DNA of 64,000 nt from Metabacillus halosaccharovorans (GTDB lineage Bacteria; Bacillota; Bacilli; Bacillales; Bacillaceae). Positions 26,080 to 35,379 of the stretch are shown here, piece after piece. The first letter of the stretch is position 1. The number at the start of each line of letters is the position of its first letter. The notes under the pieces were generated by a model. The model saw only the letters and a list, made by a program, of their open reading frames with translations, ran no database searches and was not told where the DNA came from. Position numbers and translations under genes: made by a program. The stretch spans positions 1,240,001 to 1,304,000 of the forward strand of contig NZ_KV917371.1 of NCBI RefSeq assembly GCF_002019635.1, written 5' to 3'.

Positions 26080-28023
26080 TTAAGCACCTCGCAATTCTGA
26101 TTCAGTTTCTTCTACTTCTTTAGCAGTAATATATCGACCATGATCTTTTTCAAACGAACGAAGAGTCATAAAGACGAAAATTCCAATCGTTGTAATAATT
26201 GCCGGAATCCATAGACTAAAGATCAGCGAGAAGCCCCACGCAAAGAAGAAACAACTCATAATGAAAGGCATTCCACTGTTATTAGGCATATGAATTTTTT
26301 CAATTTTACCTTTAAATAGTTCATGACCATGTTTCTTCGCATCCCAGAATGCTTCACTAGTTTTTACTTCAGGTACAATCGCGAAGTTATATTCTGGAAC
26401 CGGAGTGTGTGTAGCCCACTCAAGTGTACGCGCATCCCATGGATCTGAACCGATGTTTCTAGGTGCATAACGAATACTGTAGTAGATGTTATATACAATT
26501 AAGGCAAATCCGATCATCATAATTGCAGCTCCGACAAATGAAACCATATTTAATGGACCGAATCCAGTTGATTCTGAATATGTGAAGCTACGACGAACTT
26601 GACCATCTAAACCAGTAATATACATTGGGATAAATGCTAGCACGAATCCGATAGAAAGTAACCATGCTGTCCATTTCCCAATTTTTTCGTTCAACATAAA
26701 GCCGAACATTTTTGGCCAGTAATATGTTAATCCAGCAAGCATAGCATAAACTACACCCGGAATAATAACATTGTGGAAGTGAGCAACTAAGAACATTGTA
26801 TTATGGTATTGGTAGTCAGCTGCAGACATCGCAAGCATAACCCCTGTTACCCCACCCAATGTGAAAAGCGGGATGAAAAGCATTGAATAAAGCATTGGCG
26901 TTGTCATGCGAATCTTACCTTTTCGCAGCGTGAACAGCCAGTTAAAGATCTTAACACCTGTCGGTACAGCAATCGCCATTGTTGTAATAGAGAAAATACT
27001 GTTTGTAAACGCACCTTGACCCATTGTAAAGAAGTGATGCGCCCATACTAAGAAAGAAAGAAGTGAAATTAACACCATAGACCAAACCATTGACTTATAG
27101 CCGTATAAGTTACGTCCTGAGAATGTTGAAATAATCTCACTGTAAAGACCAAATGCAGGTAAAATCAAGATATATACTTCAGGATGTCCCCAAACCCAGA
27201 AAAGGTTCGCCCAAAGCATATCCATACCACCGTTGCCTAATGTAAAGAAGTGAGTACCAAATAGGCGGTCCATTGTTCCCATCGCCAACGCTACTGTTAA
27301 AACAGGGAAAGCGAAAACGATGATTAAGTTTGCAATAAGTGCTGACCATGTGAACATTGGCATCTTCATTAAAGTCATACCAGGTGCTCTCATTTTCATT
27401 ATTGTCGTTATAAAGTTAATACCCGTCAGCAGGGTACCGATACCGGCGATCTGTATCGCAATCATATAATAATTCGTTCCAACAGATTTACTGAATTCCT
27501 CACTAGCCAGTGGGAAATACGAAGTCCAACCTGCGTCAGGTGATCCACCTACAACGAATGAAATGTTAAATAACATAGCTCCCATAAAGAACAACCAGAA
27601 GCTTAATGCATTTAGACGTGGAAATGCAACATCACGCGCTCCAATTTGCAGCGGAACAACCAAGTTCATGAAGAACATGATAAATGGCATTGCCATAAAG
27701 AGAATCATCACAACCCCGTGAGTTGTAAAAATCTCATTATAATGCTGTGAATCTAGTAATGTATTATCAGGAACGGCAAGCTGTGCACGCAACATTATTG
27801 CGTCAACGCCACCGCGGAATAACATAACTAATGCAGAAATTAAATACATAATACCGATACGCTTATGGTCAACAGTCGTTAACCATTCACGCCATAAATA
27901 ACCCCATTTTTTAAAGTATGTTAATCCAGCAAGGATGGCAATTGTTGTTAATCCAATCGCAACCATTGATGCATAGATCGCAAAACTAGGATGAGGCACG
28001 GCAAAACGATCAAAGAAATCCAT
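26080..28023 (-). CDS. qoxB: Quinol oxidase subunit I (cytochrome aa3, haem-copper)
   Basis: Catalytic subunit, 647 aa, with about 14-15 membrane helices; reduces O2 to water and pumps protons. His102 in FTTHGVVM is a low-spin haem ligand; His280 and Tyr284 in WVWGHPEVYILILPAFG are the CuB ligand and cross-linked tyrosine; WAHHFFTMGQ holds the two further CuB histidines; VAHFHNVIIPG holds the haem pair. The charged N-terminal helix and long C-terminus fit the quinol-oxidase branch. ATG at 28023 behind AAAGGAG. Confidence 0.97.
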   Translation of the reverse strand: MDFFDRFAVPHPSFAIYASMVAIGLTTIAILAGLTYFKKWGYLWREWLTTVDHKRIGIMYLISALVMLFRGGVDAIMLRAQLAVPDNTLLDSQHYNEIFTTHGVVMILFMAMPFIMFFMNLVVPLQIGARDVAFPRLNALSFWLFFMGAMLFNISFVVGGSPDAGWTSYFPLASEEFSKSVGTNYYMIAIQIAGIGTLLTGINFITTIMKMRAPGMTLMKMPMFTWSALIANLIIVFAFPVLTVALAMGTMDRLFGTHFFTLGNGGMDMLWANLFWVWGHPEVYILILPAFGLYSEIISTFSGRNLYGYKSMVWSMVLISLLSFLVWAHHFFTMGQGAFTNSIFSITTMAIAVPTGVKIFNWLFTLRKGKIRMTTPMLYSMLFIPLFTLGGVTGVMLAMSAADYQYHNTMFLVAHFHNVIIPGVVYAMLAGLTYYWPKMFGFMLNEKIGKWTAWLLSIGFVLAFIPMYITGLDGQVRRSFTYSESTGFGPLNMVSFVGAAIMMIGFALIVYNIYYSIRYAPRNIGSDPWDARTLEWATHTPVPEYNFAIVPEVKTSEAFWDAKKHGHELFKGKIEKIHMPNNSGMPFIMSCFFFAWGFSLIFSLWIPAIITTIGIFVFMTLRSFEKDHGRYITAKEVEETESELRGA

Positions 28024-28128
28024 ACGTTTGTGACTCCTTTCGGAAGTAAATTATTTTGGAAGAAGAAAACTGTGATTGAACCCGGTTTTCTTCGTAAAGG
28101 TAGTAAGACTTGGCGAAAGCCAAGTTTT

Positions 28129-29073
28129 CTAATGATTCATGTGTTCATGCTCTGATTGAGTCATGTCCTCATGTTCTGAATGATCCTCATGTGATTCTTC
28201 TGTTTCTGTTTCTTCATCTGAAGCTTCTTCTTCCTCATCCCCACCATGATGATGTTCATTTGGAGGTGAGAATTCTAAATGAGTTCCAGTATATGTTAAT
28301 TGCCCAAGATGTCCCGGCTCTAACAACTCTGTAAATTCTTGTTTTGTAAGAGGGTCAGCTGTTTCTTTTACCTCGTCAACCCAATCATCAAAGTCTTCCT
28401 GAGACATAGCTGTTACATTAAATGTATTTTCAGCAAATCCTTCACCACTAAAGTTTGAGTTACGTCCCATATACTCGCCTGGTGCATCTGCAGCAAGATG
28501 AAGTGTTGTAACGTGATCATTCATCGCATATTTTTGTCCACCAAGCTGTGGAATCCAGAAACTTGTAATCGGTCCATGTGAATATAACTTAAATTCAAGC
28601 GGACGATCAGTTGGGATATATAAGTAGTTAACTGTTTCAATGTTTTCCTCAGGATAGCTAAAATGCCATTTCCAGTTAGAAGATGATGCATAAACAACTA
28701 AAGGCTCTTTATCTCCGTAACCTTCAGGCTTTGCCTCTACAATATAGTTACTTTGAACAGATACAAAAGAAAGGTAAGCAACGATTAAAATTGGTACACC
28801 AACGCAAATCGTTTCAACCCATATATTCCCGTGAATATGAGGTGGCTCATAATCTGCAGGTTGCTTAGAAGCACGATATTTCACTAGCATGTAAATTAAA
28901 AGTCCAAATACAGCAAGAACAATAAATAGCATGATACCCATAGTTAATAGAATGTCACTTGCTAGTCTTTCAGCCTGAGGCCCCTTTGGATCCAAAACCA
29001 ATAATGGCTCACATCCAGTTAAAACAGCAGCAATTGTTAACATCATTGCAAACAAAGACCATTTTAATTTCAT
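28129..29073 (-). CDS. qoxA: Quinol oxidase subunit II lipoprotein
   Basis: 314 aa. Signal peptide with lipobox LTGC (Cys20), two membrane helices, then the extracellular cupredoxin domain. The CuA cysteines of cytochrome c oxidases are missing (the segment reads YMGRNSNFSGEGFAENTF), as expected for a quinol oxidase. The last 40 residues are a highly acidic, His-rich tail (EHHHGGDEEEE; SHEDHSEHED; EHEHMNH). The start at 29073 follows AAAGGAG; the frame is open to 29106. First gene of qoxABCD. The 326-bp upstream gap shows no convincing regulatory motif. Confidence 0.94.
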   Translation of the reverse strand: MKLKWSLFAMMLTIAAVLTGCEPLLVLDPKGPQAERLASDILLTMGIMLFIVLAVFGLLIYMLVKYRASKQPADYEPPHIHGNIWVETICVGVPILIVAYLSFVSVQSNYIVEAKPEGYGDKEPLVVYASSSNWKWHFSYPEENIETVNYLYIPTDRPLEFKLYSHGPITSFWIPQLGGQKYAMNDHVTTLHLAADAPGEYMGRNSNFSGEGFAENTFNVTAMSQEDFDDWVDEVKETADPLTKQEFTELLEPGHLGQLTYTGTHLEFSPPNEHHHGGDEEEEASDEETETEESHEDHSEHEDMTQSEHEHMNH

Positions 29074-29400
29074 AAAAGTACTCCTTTCTTTATCGCATAG
29101 ACTCAACAGGATCTATACTTTAGTTAGTTTGACTAACATGTAAGTTTAAATTGTTTTGAACTGCTTTTGTGAAAAATTGAACATAGTGAAACTCACACTT
29201 ACGAATGTCACAATGTTCTTTACCCACATCATAGCAGAGGACTAACCTGAAATTTACTTCTTTTAGGATTTGTCATGCAACGTTCAACGGTTGATCACGA
29301 TTTTGTAATACTTTCTTCATAAAACGTTCACTTTTTTGGAAAAGATATTGCTTACATGGGTGGGTAGAAGATATAGAGGTAAAATTGGGATTGTGTGAAA

Positions 29401-30381
29401 TTAACAATTTTGGAATTCTTTAAATGTTAATTCGTAGGTTTTACCTTTTGTTATACCTGAAGATGGCAATTTCATCGATTTTAGTATTCTTGAGACTAGA
29501 AAAGGTGAAGAGATCATTAAAAATTCTCTTGCGTGTTTGTTGGATATCTGTGATCCATATAAAAGATAATAATCTTTCAACGCTTGAACATGTGCATCTT
29601 TTTCACTTATTTTACATTGTTCACAATACCATGCTCCATTAACTCTTATCATAGGAAGATGGCTACACCCTGAACAAACTACTCCTTTACCTACTTCTGT
29701 CGAATTTATTTCATACTGATCAAGCACTGAAGTATCTAAAGGTGCATGTTCTTTTAGAAGCAATCTAGTTATTTTCTTTATATCTTTTGATGATAACATG
29801 TCTTTTGGATAGTTTCTTTCTATTTGATTGATTCGAGTGCTTAGATAATAGCGGTTTGCAACAATTTGATTGATGTTTTGATGTTTTGGAGACGTTTGGA
29901 TAATGGCATTGGGGTGGCTGACAACAACTAGCGGCACAATAGGAATCGCTGGAATTTGCTTATTAGTTAACCATTGCTTCAGTTGAAGCATTTGCCTCTT
30001 AATTTGAGTGATTGGATCAGGAAAGACTGCTTCCTCTCCGTTATGAGTTCTTATTAGTTGGTGAAACTCTTGATCGAAGAAAAGTGTACCAGTAATATTT
30101 TTCACTTCTATTATTAAAATGAATTTTTGAGAAATAACAAGTGTATCTATCTGAAAATAATGATCGGATATATTTAACCTCAAATCATGAAAGATAAAGT
30201 ACTCTTTTTCATCCAAGAAACTCAGAGGGTAGTTTAATGACAATTCACCTTGGTAACCTGCACTTCTTTTTGCTAAATTTTCTTTTATTAGGAGGTACTT
30301 TGGATGTGTAGTTGGAATTCTTCTTAATAATGCTTCTAATTTCAGTTTTATTAGAGGTACTTTTCGTTTTTTAACAATCAT
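29401..30381 (-). CDS. NERD-domain protein with C-terminal zinc-ribbon-like region
   Basis: 326 aa. A nuclease-related (NERD) domain occupies about 40-145: YFIFHDLRLN, DHYFQIDTLVISQKFILIIEVKN (the D...E-x-K nuclease-like core) and PDPITQIKRQM. It is followed by a helical region and a Cys pair motif (CSGCSHLPMI...WYCEQC, about 243-265), then an AREFLM segment. Function is unproven; NERD proteins are linked to DNA processing. It sits next to the tandem repeat array, but nothing shows a direct connection. Confidence 0.8.
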   Translation of the reverse strand: MIVKKRKVPLIKLKLEALLRRIPTTHPKYLLIKENLAKRSAGYQGELSLNYPLSFLDEKEYFIFHDLRLNISDHYFQIDTLVISQKFILIIEVKNITGTLFFDQEFHQLIRTHNGEEAVFPDPITQIKRQMLQLKQWLTNKQIPAIPIVPLVVVSHPNAIIQTSPKHQNINQIVANRYYLSTRINQIERNYPKDMLSSKDIKKITRLLLKEHAPLDTSVLDQYEINSTEVGKGVVCSGCSHLPMIRVNGAWYCEQCKISEKDAHVQALKDYYLLYGSQISNKHAREFLMISSPFLVSRILKSMKLPSSGITKGKTYELTFKEFQNC

Positions 30382-30633
30382 TGTACTATTCCACCTTTGT
30401 AAGTGACATGCTTTGTACCATTATAAGTAGGTTCACAGATTTTTGGTAACTTTTAAAACTGGATATTAGTTGTGTCTTCGTGGGGTGGAGCCTGATTTTG
30501 TTGAGTTTAATTACAGATTTTCCACTTTTATAAAGGTAATTTATTATTTTAGTAGGAAACTTTTGAATTGGATCTAAAAAGTGGGGCTATCTTGCTTTTG
30601 ACTAGTCTCTTTAGTCTGCAACTGTACTTAATT

Positions 30634-31613
30634 TTGCAGGTTTGCCTCGTTTTTTTGCAGCTTTGTCTGTTTTTTTGCAAGCCCGCTGCTCTTTTTTGCA
30701 GCGTACGAGATTATTCTTGCAAATTCCCTGTTTTTTTTGCAGACAGCAAATATGCGCTTATTTCAATGATGATTAACCTATTAAAATGGCTCCTATATTT
30801 AAGATAGACCTCAATTTGTCACTTTCAAGCTACGCGGTGCACTCTATTTTGCAGGTTCACCTTGTTTTTATGCAACTTTGTCTGTTTTTTTTGCAAGCCC
30901 ACTGCTCTTTTTTGCAGCGTACGAGATTATTCTTGCAAATTTCCTGTTTTTTTTGCAGACAGCAAATATGCGCTTATTTCAATGATGATTAACCTATTAA
31001 AATGGCTCCTATATTTAAGATAGACCTCAATTTGTCACTTTCAAGCTACGCGGTGCACTCTATTTTGCAGGTTCACCTCGTTTTTTTGCAACTTTGTCTG
31101 TTTTTTTGCAAGCCCACTGCTCTTTTTTGCAGCGTACGAGATTATTCTTGCAAATTTCCTGTTTTTTTTTGCAGACAGCAAATATGCGCTTATTTCAATG
31201 ATGATTAACCTATTAAAATGGCTCCTATATTTAAGATAGACCTCAATTTGTCACTTTCAAGCTACGCGGTGCACTCTATTTTGCAGGTTCACCTCGTTTT
31301 TTGCAACTTTGTCTGTTTTTTTGCAAGCCCACTGCTCTTTTTTGCAGCGTACGAGATTATTCTTGCAAATTTCCTGTTTTTTTTTGCAGACAGCAAATAT
31401 GCGCTTATTTCAATGATGATTAACCTATTAAAATGGCTCCTATATTTAAGATAGACCTCAATTTGTCACTTTCAAGCTACGCGGTGCACTCTATTTTGCA
31501 GGTTCACCTCGTTTTTTGCAACTTTGTCTGTTTTTTTGCAAGCCCACTGCTCTTTTTTGCAGGGTAAGATATTATTCTTGCAGATTTCCCGTCTTTTTTG
31601 CAATTCAGCTTTT
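30634..31613. repeat. Tandem array of a 216-bp unit with internal 20-21 bp periodicity
   Basis: Three complete copies start at 30786, 31002 and 31218, with a fourth (31434 to about 31613) truncated and diverged at its end and a partial copy at 30634-30785. Each unit holds six TTGCA motifs preceded by T-tracts of up to 8 bases, spaced 20-21 bp apart. Units differ by single bases and T-tract length. Open frames across it exist only because 216 is a multiple of three; T-tract indels break them. It fills the gap between the NERD and SRPBCC genes; the flanking 30382-30633 is AT-rich and shows nothing else. Confidence 0.92.
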
Positions 31614-31627
31614 GGCTATATCCAGCC

Positions 31628-31652
31628 TAAAAAGGGCCGCATTCAGCGGCCC
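31628..31652 (-). terminator. Terminator of the SRPBCC gene
   Basis: GGGCCGC (31652-31646) pairs perfectly with GCGGCCC (31640-31634), followed on the minus strand by TTTTTAGG; it overlaps the stop codon. Confidence 0.85.
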
Positions 31653-32104
31653 ACTCTCTCTTCAGCAATCTTCTTAATATACCGATTTCTGTTAATTAAA
31701 AATTCTTTCATATACTGCTCTAAAAACAGTTGGTCAGCAAGTCTACCAATGATGCCGAAGGGGGAGGTGTAGTCAAAAGTGTCGAGCATCAGGGTTCCGT
31801 TTTCTTTTTCGATAAATTCGTGGACGTGGTAGAAGCGTTTAAAGGCTCCTTTTTCCATTTCGTCGACAAATCTCTTAGGGAAATCGAATTCGGTGATACG
31901 TACGGTTAGGTTTTGCTTGACCCCAAAGTGTACAGCTTCCCATGTGACGGTTTCGTTTAAACCGATAAGGCCGCTAGTGACCCCTCCGACGGCACATTCA
32001 TTTGTTTGGCTTGTGGACTCTGTATGAATATCGATATCACGCGCAACGTCAAAGCAGATGTCGCGTGGTGCATAAATAAACATATCTGTTTTAATAATTG
32101 GCAC
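31643..32104 (-). CDS. SRPBCC (START-like) family protein
   Basis: 153 aa, single SRPBCC/polyketide-cyclase-like domain: FIYAPRDICFDVARDIDIHTES at the N-terminus, VTWEAVHFG, ITEFDFPKRFVDEM and the C-terminal long helix (GRLADQLFLEQYMKEFLINRN). Such folds bind hydrophobic ligands; no catalytic role can be assigned. GTG start at 32104 behind AAGGAAG. It lies 42 bp downstream of topB on the same strand and may be co-transcribed. Confidence 0.78.
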   Translation of the reverse strand: MPIIKTDMFIYAPRDICFDVARDIDIHTESTSQTNECAVGGVTSGLIGLNETVTWEAVHFGVKQNLTVRITEFDFPKRFVDEMEKGAFKRFYHVHEFIEKENGTLMLDTFDYTSPFGIIGRLADQLFLEQYMKEFLINRNRYIKKIAEERVGR

Positions 32105-32145
32105 GTTGGATCTTCCTTATCTTTTTCGTTTCACAATTGTGCAGG

Positions 32146-34323
32146 TTAATCTTTAAGGTTCAATTTTGCTAATGCATCTGCTAACGCATTATTTGAGAAG
32201 TTATCATCCTGCTTTTTCATATAGTTTGACACTTCACGTTTTGATACCTTACTATTTTGGTTCTTTTTTCGTCTTTCCTGGAAGGTAGACATTTTTTCGC
32301 GATGGCCGCATTTGCATACAAAGATTTGACCTTCTCCTTGACCTCGCAGCTCTAGTTTTTTATGACAGTTTGGGCAGCGGGCATTTGTGACCTTGGAAAT
32401 TCCTTTTCTATATCCACATTCACGGTCCTGGCAAACATGCATTTTCCCTTTTTTCCCGTTGACTTCCAGCATCAGCTTGCCACATTCAGGGCATTTACTT
32501 CCTGTAAGGTTGTCGTGCTTAAATTTTTGTTCACTATTTTTTATTTCATTTACTACTTCTTTCGCATATTGCTTCATTTCATTTAAAAAGACTTGTTTTG
32601 GCAGAGCACCCTTAGAGATTTTCGTTAGCTTTTGCTCCCAATCTGCTGTAAGGACAGGTGATTTTAACTCTTCCGGAACCAGGTTTAATAGCTGTTTTCC
32701 TTTTGATGTGATAAAAATCTCTTTACCTTTTTTCTCTATAAGAAAACTGCTATAAAGCTTTTCAATAATATCTGCTCTTGTCGCAACGGTTCCAAGTCCG
32801 CCTGTTTCCCCGATTGTTTTAATTAAATCCTTGCTTTCTCCAGCCATATATTTCGAAGGATTTTCCATAGCAGATAATAGTGTTGCTTCATTAAATCTGG
32901 CAGGTGGTTTTGTTTCTCCTGTTGTCTTGGAGATTGATCTAATTGCTAATGTATCCCCTTCTGTTATAGCAGGGAGAGTTTGATCATCTTCACTGTCTTC
33001 GTCTACGTGGTCACTGTAAACATCTTTCCACCCTAAGGAGATAACTCGTTTTCCTTTCGCTGAAAATGACTCATCACCAATTTTAGCGGTAACAACCGTT
33101 TGTTCATATTGGTAAGCTGGCGAAAGAACGGCAACAAAACGTTTTACAACAAGGTCATAGATTTTGCGTTCTTTATCTGTTAATGCACTTAATGGTACAG
33201 ATTCTTCTGTCGGAATGATCGCGTGGTGATCTGAAACCTTTGCATCATCTGCAAATGATTTATTCGCTTTAATAGGCTTGCTTAAAATTTTAGCAATAGC
33301 CGGAGCATATGGTTTAATTCGGCATGCTTCAAGACGATCCTTTAAGGTTGGTACGAGATCACTTGTGATATAGCGTGAATCTGTTCGCGGGTATGTTAAC
33401 ACTTTATGCTGTTCATAGAGTTTTTGCATGATGGAAAGTGTTTCTTTTGCTGAATAGCCAAAACGTTTATTTGCATCACGTTGCAGTTCAGTTAAATCGT
33501 AAAGTGCAGGTGAGTATGTCTTTTTGGGTGTAACCTTCACACTTACGATCTTCGCGTCTTTTCCATTTAAATGATGCAGCTTTTTATCAATGTTATCCAT
33601 ATCAAATGTTTTTGTATCATTTGACTTTTTATCCTGCCATGTAAATGATAGCCCCTTCTCTGTTACTGCTTTTATACCATAGTATTTTTTAGGCTTAAAG
33701 TTGCGGATTTCTTCTTCACGTAGAGCGATCATTGCAAGTGTTGGTGTTTGAACACGCCCTGAAGATAGCTGTGCATTGTATTTTGTTGTAAGCGCACGTG
33801 TTGCGTTTAAACCAACAATCCAGTCTGCTTCTGCTCTTGCAACTGCTGATGCATATAGATTTTCGTATTCTTTTCCGCTTCTAAGCTTCCGGAAGCCCTC
33901 TTTAATGGCTTTATCTGTAACAGATGAAATCCAAAGTCTTTTAATCGGCTTATTTACATGAGCCTTTTCCAGTATCCACCGAGCGACAAGCTCTCCTTCA
34001 CGCCCTGCATCTGTTGCAATCACAATGTCCCGCACATCCTTGCGCAATAACTGTGATTTGACAGCTTGAAATTGCTTGCCTGTTTTCTTGATAACCACCA
34101 GCTTAAGTGGTGAAGGCAGCATCGGCAAATCTTCCAAGCGCCAAGATTTATATTGATCTCCATAGCTTTCAGGATCAGCCAATGTCACAAGGTGCCCAAG
34201 TGCCCATGTAACAATATACTGATCTCCTTCAAGAAAACCATTTCCCTTTTTATGACAATTTAACACTCTAGCCAAATCCCTTCCGACTGACGGCTTTTCA
34301 GCTAGAACGACTGTTTTACTCAT
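32146..34323 (-). CDS. topB: DNA topoisomerase III
   Basis: Type IA topoisomerase, 725 aa. TOPRIM motifs: Glu near LAEKPSVGRDLARVL and DAGREGE (about 105-111). The catalytic Tyr311 lies in VLTYPRTDSRYI. Domain ending includes GLGTVATRADIIEKL. The C-terminus carries two zinc ribbons (CPECGKLM...CQDRECGYRKG; CPNCHKKL...CKCGHREK), then a basic tail. ATG at 34323 behind GAAAGGATG. Confidence 0.96.
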   Translation of the reverse strand: MSKTVVLAEKPSVGRDLARVLNCHKKGNGFLEGDQYIVTWALGHLVTLADPESYGDQYKSWRLEDLPMLPSPLKLVVIKKTGKQFQAVKSQLLRKDVRDIVIATDAGREGELVARWILEKAHVNKPIKRLWISSVTDKAIKEGFRKLRSGKEYENLYASAVARAEADWIVGLNATRALTTKYNAQLSSGRVQTPTLAMIALREEEIRNFKPKKYYGIKAVTEKGLSFTWQDKKSNDTKTFDMDNIDKKLHHLNGKDAKIVSVKVTPKKTYSPALYDLTELQRDANKRFGYSAKETLSIMQKLYEQHKVLTYPRTDSRYITSDLVPTLKDRLEACRIKPYAPAIAKILSKPIKANKSFADDAKVSDHHAIIPTEESVPLSALTDKERKIYDLVVKRFVAVLSPAYQYEQTVVTAKIGDESFSAKGKRVISLGWKDVYSDHVDEDSEDDQTLPAITEGDTLAIRSISKTTGETKPPARFNEATLLSAMENPSKYMAGESKDLIKTIGETGGLGTVATRADIIEKLYSSFLIEKKGKEIFITSKGKQLLNLVPEELKSPVLTADWEQKLTKISKGALPKQVFLNEMKQYAKEVVNEIKNSEQKFKHDNLTGSKCPECGKLMLEVNGKKGKMHVCQDRECGYRKGISKVTNARCPNCHKKLELRGQGEGQIFVCKCGHREKMSTFQERRKKNQNSKVSKREVSNYMKKQDDNFSNNALADALAKLNLKD

Positions 34324-34368
34324 AGAAACATCCTTTCACAACTACATTCTGATTTCTATTATAGATGA

Positions 34369-34470
34369 ATTTGGGACAAAGGGACAGTTGTCCTCGTCTG
34401 CCACGAACCTGACTTTTATGAAGACTGGGTAACGAAAGTATGGGATATTGAAGAGTGGGCTTCTAACTAA
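34369..34470 (+). pseudogene. Apparent 3' remnant of a decayed gene
   Basis: A 33-codon open frame without start codon (in-frame stop at 34366) encodes a protein-like segment with GTVVLVCHEPDFYEDWV and KVWDIEEWASN before TAA, and ends just before a terminator suited to the plus strand. The VLVCHEPDFY pattern resembles the H-loop and C-terminal end of an ABC ATPase (possibly ABC-F type), but this identification is weak. Likely the last fragment of a deleted gene. Confidence 0.4.
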
Positions 34471-34474
34471 AAAT

Positions 34475-34506
34475 AAAAAACGCAGATCTTTTGATCTGCG
34501 TTTTTT
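34475..34506. terminator. Bidirectional terminator after the RsbR-like gene
   Basis: AAAAAACGCAGATC (34475-34488) pairs perfectly with GATCTGCGTTTTTT (34493-34506), loop TTTT. Confidence 0.88.
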
Positions 34507-35347
34507 ATTTTTGTACATACAACTGATCCAAAGCATTTGCTAACGATGCAGTTGTTTTAATTTCTCCAAAATCAAGTCCAAGCTGAATTGCTGTTTGTGC
34601 AATTTCAGGTCTAATTCCGGATAAAATTGCTGTAATACCAAGTAATTTCAATGCTCTTATAAGACTAAATAACTCATGTGCAACCATTGTATCAATAATC
34701 ACAACACCTGATAAATCAATACACAAATATTCAACATCCAACGCGGCACATTGCTTTAATGTATTTTCAATAATTAGTTTTGCTCTTGCTGTGTCAATAT
34801 CTCCTATTAAAGGAAGCAGAGCTATTCTGTTTTGAAGGGAAATAACCGGTGCACTTAGTTCATTAATGACTTCTTTTTGTGCTGCAAGTTGCCTCATTGT
34901 ATTCTTATGTGCTTCATCAATATAAATGTAAATGGATAAATGGCATATCTTTCTCACTTTTTCTAACCAAAGGAAAAGTCTATCAACATCGATTTTATCC
35001 ATATTTTGTTTGTAGAATTCCTTAATATAGGATATATAAACTTCCTGTGTTCTACCAAACTCTCTTACAACATAATGAACAGGTGTATTTAAATGCTTCT
35101 GATCGCGTGCTAGTTCCTCTGACCATTTTGTAAACTCACTGAAAAACTTACCTTCTTCTTCTTTAAAAATTTTATGTAAATGTAGAAAATAATCTTGATT
35201 CTGTTCTTTTAATGCTTGTATTACCTTTGGGTCTTTTGATGAATAAACAGAATTTGGATCTTCATCTTCTACCAGTCTGTACCAATCTTCTGTCATTTGC
35301 CAGGAGTTTTTTACTAGATATTCGTATAGCTCTATATTTCTATGCAT
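34505..35347 (-). CDS. RsbR-type stressosome co-antagonist (STAS domain)
   Basis: 280 aa. The N-terminal ~150 residues are helical and resemble the globin-like sensor half of RsbR paralogues; residues about 160-275 form a STAS domain. Thr186 in GDIDTARA and Thr220 in LSGVVIIDTMVAHE correspond to the two threonines phosphorylated by RsbT in RsbRA. This points to a stressosome subunit controlling SigB activation. No rsbS, rsbT or rsbU is nearby. It follows liaR by 32 bp on the same strand, so it may be the last gene of the lia transcript. ATG at 35347 behind GGGAGAGA. Confidence 0.82.
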   Translation of the reverse strand: MHRNIELYEYLVKNSWQMTEDWYRLVEDEDPNSVYSSKDPKVIQALKEQNQDYFLHLHKIFKEEEGKFFSEFTKWSEELARDQKHLNTPVHYVVREFGRTQEVYISYIKEFYKQNMDKIDVDRLFLWLEKVRKICHLSIYIYIDEAHKNTMRQLAAQKEVINELSAPVISLQNRIALLPLIGDIDTARAKLIIENTLKQCAALDVEYLCIDLSGVVIIDTMVAHELFSLIRALKLLGITAILSGIRPEIAQTAIQLGLDFGEIKTTASLANALDQLYVQK

Positions 35348-35379
35348 TGACTGTCTCTCTCCCTACATTTTTTTCTTTT

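Noticed and set aside
29167-29184. Rex-like operator upstream of qoxA (TTGTGAAAAATTGAACAT)
   Set aside because: Only the left half matches TTGTGAA; the right half agrees at four of seven positions.
30634-31613. Possible CRISPR array
   Set aside because: Units are 216 bp and near identical throughout; there are no short repeats with unique spacers and no cas genes.
30568-31772. Series of plus-strand open frames with similar proteins
   Set aside because: They are the same 216-bp non-coding repeat read in frame because 216 is divisible by three; T-tract length changes shift the frame between copies.
34342-34536. Minus-strand 64-codon open frame after the RsbR-like gene
   Set aside because: It spans a strong bidirectional terminator and overlaps the plus-strand gene remnant; no ribosome site.
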